Below are positions 57,856 to 64,000 of a stretch of 64,000 nucleotides of DNA, in pieces. Under the pieces are notes generated by a model. It worked only from the letters and a program-made list of their open reading frames with translations. It was not told the origin of the DNA and did not search any database. Numbering within the stretch: the stretch's first letter is position 1; each line of letters begins with the position of its first letter. Origin of the DNA: Micromonospora narathiwatensis (GTDB taxonomy: Bacteria > Actinomycetota > Actinomycetes > Mycobacteriales > Micromonosporaceae); assembly GCF_900089605.1 (NCBI RefSeq), contig NZ_LT594324.1, positions 372,001 to 436,000 of the forward strand, in the 5' to 3' direction. The translations under genes were made by a program, and so were the position numbers.

Positions 57856-58548
57856 TCAGCCCCGGTCGTGGCCGCCGCGTTCGGCGCTGGCCGGGCCGAG
57901 GATCACCGCCCGGACGTCGTCCTCCACGGCCGCCGTGCACACGAAGATCAGCTCGTCGCCGGCCTCGATCGGGTCGTCCGGGCTGGGCACCAGCACCCGC
58001 TTGCCGCGCAGGATCGCCACCAGCGCCGCGTCCCGGGGGATCGGCACCGCGTGGATCGGCTGACCCACGTACGGCGCAGTGGGCGGCAGGGTGATCTCGA
58101 CCAGGTTCGCCTCGCCCTGCCGGAAGGTCATCAGCCGGACCAGGTCGCCGACCGTGACGGCCTCCTCGACCAGGGCGGCCATCACCCGCGGCTTGCTCAC
58201 CGCGACGTCGACGCCCCACTGCTCGGTGAAGAGCCACTCGTTCTCCGCCCGGTTGACCCGGGCGACCACGCGGGGCACCGCGAACTCGGTCTTGGCCAGC
58301 AGCGACACCACCAGGTTGACCTTGTCGTCGCCGGTGGCGGCGACCACCACCTCGCAGCCGGCGACGTTGGCCTCCTCCAGGCTGGCCAGCTCGCACGCGT
58401 CGGCGAGCACCCACTCGGCCGCCGGTACCCGGTCGGGGCGGAGCATCTTGGGCTGCCGCTCGATCAGCATCACCTGGTGCCCGTTGTCGATCAGCTCCTG
58501 GGCGATGGACCGGCCCACGTTGCCCGCGCCGGCGATGGCGATGCGCAT
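57856..58548 (-). CDS. TrkA-family potassium-channel/transporter regulator (RCK), second of two
   Basis: 230-aa cytoplasmic regulator. The N-terminal NAD/nucleotide-binding Rossmann domain (MRIAIAGAGNVGRSIAQEL) is followed by a C-terminal TrkA_C domain (LVEITLPPTAPYVGQPIHAV). It corresponds to CeoC/TrkB of mycobacteria. It is 3 bp downstream of its partner TrkA gene; together they would form the gating ring of a potassium transporter. The APC permease upstream on the other strand is the likely partner, or a Trk channel elsewhere. Confidence 0.92.
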   Translation of the reverse strand: MRIAIAGAGNVGRSIAQELIDNGHQVMLIERQPKMLRPDRVPAAEWVLADACELASLEEANVAGCEVVVAATGDDKVNLVVSLLAKTEFAVPRVVARVNRAENEWLFTEQWGVDVAVSKPRVMAALVEEAVTVGDLVRLMTFRQGEANLVEITLPPTAPYVGQPIHAVPIPRDAALVAILRGKRVLVPSPDDPIEAGDELIFVCTAAVEDDVRAVILGPASAERGGHDRG

Positions 58549-58551
58549 GGC

Positions 58552-59217
58552 TCAGTGCCCTCCTTCCGGCGGCGCCGCCGCCACCGACGTGACCGGGGTG
58601 ATGATGTCGTCGGTCACCAGCATGAAGACCTGGTCGCCCTCCTGCACCACGGTGGAGGCGGTGGGCAGCGTGCCGATCCCGAACCGGTTGAGGTACGCCA
58701 CCCGGGCCCCGGTGGACTCCTCGAGCTGACGCAGCGGCCGGCCGATCCACTCCTTGTGCACCGGCACCTCGATGATCGACACGGTGCTGGTCGGGTCCCG
58801 GAAGATCTCGACGTTGCCCTCGGGCACCAGGTGCCGCAGCATCCGGTCGGCCGTCCAGCGGACCGTGGCCACGGTGGGGATGCCGAGCCGCTCGTAGACC
58901 TGGGCGCGGCGCTGGTCGTAGATGCGGGCGGCCACCCGGGAGACACCGAAGGTCTCCCGCGCCAGCCGGGCCGAGATGATGTTGGAGTTGTCGCCGCTGG
59001 AGACCGCCGCGAAGGCGTCCGCGCGCTCGATGCCGGCCTCGCGCAGCACCTCGCCGTCGAAGCCCGCGCCGGTCACGGTGATGCCGGCGAAGTCCGGTCC
59101 GAGGCGGCGGAACGCGTCGGCGTCCTGGTCGATCACCGCCACCGAGTGGCCGCGGCTCTCCAGGCTGTGGGCGAGGGTCGACCCGACCCGGCCGCAGCCC
59201 ATGATCACGACATGCAC
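58552..59217 (-). CDS. TrkA-family potassium-transport regulator (RCK), first of two
   Basis: 221-aa RCK protein. It has the Rossmann motif VVIMGCGRVGSTLAHSLES with the acidic end of strand 2 in VAVIDQDADAFRRLG, and a C-terminal TrkA_C domain (IIEVPVHKEWIGRPLRQLEE). It corresponds to CeoB/TrkA of mycobacteria. The GTG at 59217 has GGGAGGAG upstream. It is divergent from the permease gene with about 145 bp between them, where both promoters must lie. Confidence 0.92.
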   Translation of the reverse strand: MHVVIMGCGRVGSTLAHSLESRGHSVAVIDQDADAFRRLGPDFAGITVTGAGFDGEVLREAGIERADAFAAVSSGDNSNIISARLARETFGVSRVAARIYDQRRAQVYERLGIPTVATVRWTADRMLRHLVPEGNVEIFRDPTSTVSIIEVPVHKEWIGRPLRQLEESTGARVAYLNRFGIGTLPTASTVVQEGDQVFMLVTDDIITPVTSVAAAPPEGGH

Positions 59218-59363
59218 GGTGTCCGCTCCTCCCACGGTGCGCCCCGGTGGGCCCGTCGACTGCGAGCCTGCCACGTCCCTGCTCCGGGCGGGGGATCGAC
59301 CGTACCGCGCGGGTGATCAGCCACCCCCACCGCGGGCGTCGGGTGGTCGTACTCTTGGCGGTT

Positions 59364-61433
59364 GTGGCCAGACCCACCTCGCTGCTGAAGCGACTCCTCG
59401 TCGGTCGACCGTTCCGGTCCGACCGGCTCCAGCACACCCTCCTGCCGAAGCGGATCGCCCTGCCGGTCTTCGCGTCCGACGCGCTCTCCAGCGTCGCGTA
59501 CGCGCCCGACGAGATCCTGTTGACGCTCTCCATCGCGGGCGCGTCGGCGTACCTCTTCTCACCGTGGATCGCGCTCGCGGTCGTGGTGGTGATGCTCACC
59601 GTGGTGGCGAGCTACCGGCAGAACGTGCACGCCTACCCCTCGGGCGGCGGCGACTACGAGGTGGCGACGGTCAACCTGGGGCCGCGTGCCGGCCTGGCGG
59701 TGGCCAGTGCGCTGCTGGTCGACTACGTGCTCACCGTCGCGGTCTCGATCTCCTCCGGGGTGGCCAACCTCGGCTCCGTGCTCCCCTTCGTGGCCGCCCA
59801 CAAGGTGCTGATCGCGGTCGTCGCGGTGACCCTGCTCACCGCGATGAACCTGCGCGGCCTGCGCGAGTCCGGCACGGCGTTCGCCATCCCGACCTACGGT
59901 TTCGTGATCGTGATCGGCGGCATGCTGCTCACCGGCCTGATCCGGATCTTCGTCCTCGGTCACGAGCTGCGCGCGCCCAGCGCCGGCCTGGAGATCCAGG
60001 CCGAGCACAGCGTCACCGGGTTCGCGCTGGTCTTCCTGCTGCTGCGGACCTTCTCCTCGGGCAGCGCCGCGCTCACCGGGGTCGAGGCGATCTCCAACGG
60101 GGTGCCGGCGTTCAAGGCGCCCAAGAGCCGCAACGCGGCCACCACGCTGCTGCTGCTCGGCCTGATCGCGGTGAGCATGCTGTTCGGCATCGTCTGGCTG
60201 GCCCGGCTGACCCGCCTCCAGTTCGTCGAGTCCGCCGGCCAGATCATCTCCGGGCCGGACGGGTACGTGCAGAAGACCGTCACCACCCAGCTCGGCGAGG
60301 CGGTGTTCGGCCACGGGTCGGTGCTGCTCTACGTGGTCGCCGGGATGACCGCGCTGATCCTGTTCCTGGCCGCCAACACCGCCTTCAACGGCTTCCCGGT
60401 GCTCGGCTCGATCCTGGCCCAGGACCGTTACCTGCCCCGCCAGCTGCACACCCGGGGCGACCGGCTGGCGTTCTCCAACGGCGTCGTGTTCCTCGCCGTC
60501 TTCGCGGCCGTGCTGATCATCGGCTTCCAGGCCGAGGTGACCCGGCTCATCCAGCTCTACATCGTCGGCGTGTTCGTCTCGTTCACGCTCTCCCAGGCGG
60601 GCATGATCCGGCACTGGAACCGGCACCTGCGTCACGAGCGGGACCCGGAGGCGCGCCGCCGGATGGTGCGCGCCCGGGCGATCAACAGCTTCGGCATGGC
60701 GCTGACCGGCACGGTGCTGATCATCGTGCTGGTCACCAAGTTCCTGCTCGGCGCCTGGATCGCGATCGCCGCGATGGCGGTGATCTACGTGCTGATGCTG
60801 GCCATCCGCCGGCACTACGACCGGGTCGCCGCCGAGCTGGAACCGACCGAGGCCCGGGGCGTGCTGCCCGCCCGCAACCACGCCATCGTGCTGGTCAGCA
60901 AGCTGCACCAGCCGACGCTGCGGGCCATCGCGTACGCCCGGGCCACCCGGCCGGACACGCTGACCGCGGTGACCGTGAACGTCGACGAGAAGGACACCCG
61001 GGACCTCCAGGCCGACTGGGAGCGGCGCGAGCTGCCCGTCCCGCTGACCGTGGTCGACTCCCCGTACCGGGAGATCACCCGGCCGATCCTGAACTTCGTC
61101 GCCTCGGTGCGCCGCGAGTCGCCCCGCGACGTGGTCACCGTCTTCATCCCCGAGTACGTGGTGGGCCGCTGGTGGGAGAACCTGTTGCACAACCAGAGCG
61201 CGCTGCGGCTGAAGGGGCGGCTGCTCTTCGAGCCGGGCGTGATGGTGACCAGCGTGCCCTGGCAGCTCGCCTCCACCGCCACCAAGAACCTGGACCGGCT
61301 GGACGCCACGCTCAGCCGCGGCCCGAAGCGTGGGCCCCGGGTGGCCCCGCGCAGCACCCTGCCGCCCGCCGCCCCGCCGGTGGTCTCCGCGCCGCCGGCG
61401 GAGAGCGGCCCGAGCGCCGGGGAGCGCCCGTGA
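59364..61433 (+). CDS. APC-superfamily permease, probably a KimA-like potassium transporter
   Basis: 689-aa membrane protein with 12 or so helices (about 30-480) and a large cytoplasmic C-terminal domain (about 510-650, NHAIVLVSKLHQPTLRAIAY) resembling a universal stress protein. The N-terminus has FASDALSSVAYAPDEILLTL, the signature of KimA/YdaO-type potassium-proton symporters. The long C-terminal tail is Pro/Arg-rich. The GTG at 59364 follows a TACTCT hexamer by 8 nt, so the leader is very short. Potassium as substrate is inferred from KimA similarity and the two TrkA genes next to it. Confidence 0.85.
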   Translation: MARPTSLLKRLLVGRPFRSDRLQHTLLPKRIALPVFASDALSSVAYAPDEILLTLSIAGASAYLFSPWIALAVVVVMLTVVASYRQNVHAYPSGGGDYEVATVNLGPRAGLAVASALLVDYVLTVAVSISSGVANLGSVLPFVAAHKVLIAVVAVTLLTAMNLRGLRESGTAFAIPTYGFVIVIGGMLLTGLIRIFVLGHELRAPSAGLEIQAEHSVTGFALVFLLLRTFSSGSAALTGVEAISNGVPAFKAPKSRNAATTLLLLGLIAVSMLFGIVWLARLTRLQFVESAGQIISGPDGYVQKTVTTQLGEAVFGHGSVLLYVVAGMTALILFLAANTAFNGFPVLGSILAQDRYLPRQLHTRGDRLAFSNGVVFLAVFAAVLIIGFQAEVTRLIQLYIVGVFVSFTLSQAGMIRHWNRHLRHERDPEARRRMVRARAINSFGMALTGTVLIIVLVTKFLLGAWIAIAAMAVIYVLMLAIRRHYDRVAAELEPTEARGVLPARNHAIVLVSKLHQPTLRAIAYARATRPDTLTAVTVNVDEKDTRDLQADWERRELPVPLTVVDSPYREITRPILNFVASVRRESPRDVVTVFIPEYVVGRWWENLLHNQSALRLKGRLLFEPGVMVTSVPWQLASTATKNLDRLDATLSRGPKRGPRVAPRSTLPPAAPPVVSAPPAESGPSAGERP

Positions 61434-62746
61434 CGGGCGTTCCGGCCGGGAGCGGCGTGGCCGCCGTTCCGGCCGGGAGCATCGGGGCGGCCGGGAGCAT
61501 CGGGACCGCCGGCAGCGGTGAACGGCGCGGGCTGGAGGAGGCCGAGCGAGTCGAGCTGACCGTGGACGCGGTCGCGCCGGGCGGGCACTGCGTGGCCCGG
61601 GTGGACGGTCAGGTGGTCTTCGTCCGGCACGCGCTGCCCGGCGAGCGGGTGGTGGCCGAGGTGACCGAGCTGCACCGGGGCTTCGCCCGCGCCGACGCGG
61701 TGGAGATCCGCAGCGCCTCCCCGGACCGGGTCGAGCCGCCCTGCCCGTACGCGAAGCCGGGCCGCTGCGGCGGCTGCGACCTCCAGCACGTCGCCCCCGC
61801 GGCCCAGCTCGACTGGAAGACCGCCGTGGTGCGCGAGCAGCTAACCCGGCTCGGCGGCCTCAGCGACGGGCAGGTCGACGCGCTCGACGTCCGGGTGGCG
61901 GCCCTGCCCGGCGGGCCGCTGGGCTGGCGCTCCCGGGTCCGCTACGCGGTCGACGGGGCCGGCCGGGCCGGGCTGCTCAAGCACCGTTCGCACGAGGTGG
62001 TGCCGGTCGACCGCTGCCTGATCGCCCATCCGGCCATCCAGGAGCTGCGGGTGCTGGCGCCCAGCGGGGCCCGCTGGCCGGACGCCGACGCGGTGGAGAC
62101 GGTCGCCTCGACCGGCGGGGACGTCAGCGTCACGGCGCTCGCCGAGGGGACGTCCACCCCGGTCAGCGGTCCGGCCCTGGTCCGCGAGGTGGCCGCCGGC
62201 CGGGAGTGGCAGCTCCCCGCGTCCGGCTTCTGGCAGGTCCACCCGGCCGCGGCGGACACCCTGGTCGGCGCGGTCCTCGACCTGCTCGACCCGCGCCCGG
62301 GCGAGACCGCCTGGGACCTGTACGGCGGGGCCGGCCTCTTCGCCGCGGCGCTCGCCGGCCGGGTCGGCGACGCCCGGATCACCCTGGTCGAGTCCGCCGA
62401 GCAGGGCGTGGCCGCGGCCCGGGAGAACCTGGCCGACCTGCCCGCCGTGGAGGTCGTCGCCGCCCGGGTGGAGACCGCGCTGGCCCGCCGCCGGGTCACC
62501 GGCCCGGTCGACCTGGTGGTCCTCGATCCGCCCCGCTCCGGCGCCGGCGCGCCGGTGGTGCGGCACATCGCCGCCGCCGGCCCGCGCGCGGTGGCGTACG
62601 TGGCCTGCGACCCGGCCGCCTTCGCCCGGGACGTACGCGCCTTCACCGGGCTGGGTTGGCGGCTGGCTGCGCTGCGTGGCTTCGACCTGTTCCCGATGAC
62701 CCAGCACGTCGAGCTGGTCGGCCTGTTCCTCCCGCCCGCCGGCTGA
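61430..62746 (+). CDS. Class I SAM-dependent RNA methyltransferase, TrmA/RlmD family
   Basis: 438-aa methyltransferase for a uridine in tRNA or rRNA. After a Gly/Ala/Val low-complexity stretch (about 1-35, with PAGSGVAAVPAGS), a TRAM domain (about 40-100, LTVDAVAPGGHCVARVDGQV) is followed by an iron-sulfur Cys set (CPYAKPGRCGGCDLQHV plus a later Cys). The catalytic part has the SAM motif DLYGGAGLFAAAL, LDPPRSGAG and the nucleophile Cys in YVACDPAAFARD. The GTG overlaps the permease stop (GTGA). The target position cannot be read from sequence. Confidence 0.92.
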   Translation: MTGVPAGSGVAAVPAGSIGAAGSIGTAGSGERRGLEEAERVELTVDAVAPGGHCVARVDGQVVFVRHALPGERVVAEVTELHRGFARADAVEIRSASPDRVEPPCPYAKPGRCGGCDLQHVAPAAQLDWKTAVVREQLTRLGGLSDGQVDALDVRVAALPGGPLGWRSRVRYAVDGAGRAGLLKHRSHEVVPVDRCLIAHPAIQELRVLAPSGARWPDADAVETVASTGGDVSVTALAEGTSTPVSGPALVREVAAGREWQLPASGFWQVHPAAADTLVGAVLDLLDPRPGETAWDLYGGAGLFAAALAGRVGDARITLVESAEQGVAAARENLADLPAVEVVAARVETALARRRVTGPVDLVVLDPPRSGAGAPVVRHIAAAGPRAVAYVACDPAAFARDVRAFTGLGWRLAALRGFDLFPMTQHVELVGLFLPPAG

Positions 62747-62747
62747 C

Positions 62748-62753
62748 TAGCCT
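62748..62753 (+). promoter_or_regulatory. -10 hexamer TAGCCT placed for a leaderless anmK mRNA
   Basis: TAGCCT begins one base after the methyltransferase stop and ends exactly 6 nt before the anmK ATG. Confidence 0.45.
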
Positions 62754-62759
62754 GGCCCG

Positions 62760-63974
62760 ATGAAGATCGTCGGGCTGATGTCGGGGACGTCGTACGACGG
62801 GGTGGACGTGGCGGCGGCCGAGTTCACCCGGGACGGGGAGACACTGCGGCTGTGTCCCCTCGGCCACCGTGGCCTGGACTACCCCGACGACCTGCGCGCC
62901 GAGATCGGCGCGCTGCTGCCGCCCGGGGCCACCACGATCGAGGCGGTCTGCCGACTGGACAACCGGCTCGGGGAGGTCTTCGCCGAGGCGGCGGCGATCG
63001 GGGTCGAGCTGGCCGGGGGCCGGGTCGACGCGGTGGTCTCGCCGGGGCAGACCGTCTTCCACTGGGTCGAGGCGGGGCGGGCCCGGGGCACCCTCCAGCT
63101 CGGCGCGCCGGCCCGGGTGGCCGCCCGGGTGGGCGTACCGGTGCTGCACGACCTGCGGTCGGCGGACGTGGCGGCCGGTGGTCAGGGCGCGCCGCTGGTG
63201 CCGGCCTTCGACGCGCTGCTGCTCGACCCGTCCACGGCGCTCGACCCGGGCGGTATCGCGCCGCGGGCGGCGCTGAATCTCGGCGGTATCGCGCCGCGGG
63301 CGGCGCTGAATCTCGGCGGTATCGCCAATCTCACCGTGGTCGCCCCCGGCGCGCCCGTCCTCGGGTACGACGTGGGACCGGCCAACGCCCTGCTCGACGC
63401 GGCGGCCCGGCGCTTCCTCGACCGGCCCTGCGACCTCGACGGCGCCGGCGCGGCGGCCGGCCGGGTGCACCCGGGCCTGCTGGGGCTGCTGCTCGCCGAG
63501 CCGTACTACGCCGCGCCGCCGCCCAAGTCCACCGGGAAGGAGCTGTTCCACGGCGGCTACCTGGACGAGCGGCTGGCCGCGCTGGGCGAGCCGGTGGCCG
63601 CCGACGACGTGTTCGCCACGCTGACCGAGCTGACCGCCCGGACGGTCGCCGCCGAGTGCGACCGGTTCGGGGTGACCGAGGTGGTCGCCGCGGGCGGGGG
63701 CGTACGCAACCCCACCCTGTGCGCCCGGCTGGCCGCGCTCGGGCAGGGGCGGTGGCGGCTGCGGACCACCGACGAGCTGGGGGTGCCGGCGCAGGCCAAG
63801 GAAGCGTACGCGTTCGCCCTGCTCGGCTGGCTCTCCTGGCACGGCCTGCCCGGGGCGATCCCGTCGGTGACCGGGGCGTCCCGGGCCGCCGTGCTGGGCT
63901 CCTGGACCCCGGCCGGCCCGGCGTACGCGGCCGTGCCGGCGGTCCCGCCGCGACGGCTGGTCGTCACCCCGTGA
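62760..63974 (+). CDS. anmK: Anhydro-N-acetylmuramic acid kinase
   Basis: Phosphorylates anhydroMurNAc from peptidoglycan turnover for reuse, 404 aa. It starts MKIVGLMSGTSYDGVDVAAA, the family's ATP/phosphate motif, then SPGQTVFHW and DLRSADVAAGGQGAPLVPAF. The conserved ALNLGGIANLT is preceded by an extra GGIAPRAALNL and another partial copy, caused by a perfect 33-bp tandem duplication at 63249-63314. Later motifs GGGVRNPTLCARLAA and GVPAQAKEAYAFALL are normal. The protein is thus about 20 residues longer than expected in that loop. It may still be active, but this region lies near the active-site cleft. Confidence 0.93.
   Translation: MKIVGLMSGTSYDGVDVAAAEFTRDGETLRLCPLGHRGLDYPDDLRAEIGALLPPGATTIEAVCRLDNRLGEVFAEAAAIGVELAGGRVDAVVSPGQTVFHWVEAGRARGTLQLGAPARVAARVGVPVLHDLRSADVAAGGQGAPLVPAFDALLLDPSTALDPGGIAPRAALNLGGIAPRAALNLGGIANLTVVAPGAPVLGYDVGPANALLDAAARRFLDRPCDLDGAGAAAGRVHPGLLGLLLAEPYYAAPPPKSTGKELFHGGYLDERLAALGEPVAADDVFATLTELTARTVAAECDRFGVTEVVAAGGGVRNPTLCARLAALGQGRWRLRTTDELGVPAQAKEAYAFALLGWLSWHGLPGAIPSVTGASRAAVLGSWTPAGPAYAAVPAVPPRRLVVTP
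63249..63327 (+). repeat. In-frame 33-bp tandem duplication inside anmK
   Basis: Two perfect 33-bp units (63249-63281 and 63282-63314) and the first bases of a third, starting at 63315, encode GGIAPRAALNL, GGIAPRAALNL and GGIANLT. Confidence 0.92.
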
Positions 63975-64000
63975 CCCGGCGTTCGCCACCGCCGAGATCC

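Noticed and set aside
58922..61429. A very long N-terminal extension of the TrmA-type methyltransferase
   Set aside because: The frame is open through the permease gene in another frame. The GTG at 61430 that overlaps the permease stop gives the normal family start.

Overview
The window is high-GC actinobacterial chromosome with nearly every third codon position G or C, frequent GTG starts and many ATGA/GTGA overlaps. Gene content and order (rny, gluABCD, miaB, miaA, dapF, hflX, lexA, nrdRJ; later an rpoD region followed by dut, DUF3710, an OB-fold protein, DUF3159, two TrkA proteins, an APC permease and a TrmA-type methyltransferase) match the core chromosome of Micromonosporaceae, and a Micromonospora-like organism is the best guess. 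I see no prophage, insertion sequence, CRISPR array, tRNA or rRNA.

Region 1 (1-8.8 kb): the end of ribonuclease Y, a minus-strand glutamate-type ABC importer (gluABCD), selD, an unknown protein, a DUF2277 protein and miaB. Region 2 (8.8-12.3 kb): a degraded gene end, a secreted GH5-CBM2 cellulase and a DUF349 protein. Region 3 (12.4-25 kb): a LigB-like protein coupled to miaA, then dapF, malic enzyme, hflX, a membrane beta-propeller-like protein with a Gly/Arg/Tyr-rich tail, lexA with two SOS boxes, and the nrdR-nrdJ deoxyribonucleotide module. Region 4 (25-36.5 kb) is more accessory: a nucleotidyltransferase, a DUF2332 protein, an ECF42-type sigma factor with its YciI/DGPF partner, a truncated methyltransferase, asparaginase, a DtxR-type regulator, a rhodanese, and a deacetylase/acetyltransferase pair (AcuC and a GNAT-acyl-CoA synthetase fusion). 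Region 5 (36.6-46.9 kb): an alternative principal-type sigma factor, a SpoOM-like protein, dtd, a methyltransferase, a secreted subtilase, a DNA-repair glycosylase-like protein, a BrnT/BrnA-like toxin-antitoxin pair, and pseudouridine catabolism (psuG plus a PfkB kinase) with two coupled micro-ORFs. Region 6 (47-64 kb): a helicase, a DUF7455 protein, rpoD, an inositol-phosphatase-family enzyme, small conserved actinobacterial proteins, dut, a probable potassium-uptake module, an RNA methyltransferase and anmK.

The most notable signals lie at small scale. A hairpin element occurs twice, in opposite orientation, between convergent genes. It supplies the last codons of dapF. The two principal-type sigma genes share an exact 204-bp identity. 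Two micro-ORFs bridge psuG and psuK by ATGA overlaps. A -10-like hexamer lies exactly 6 nt before several start codons, which predicts leaderless mRNAs. Two GTCAC-N6-GTAAC direct repeats resemble MtrA sites. In-frame tandem duplications affect anmK and the stop codon of the inositol-phosphatase gene.
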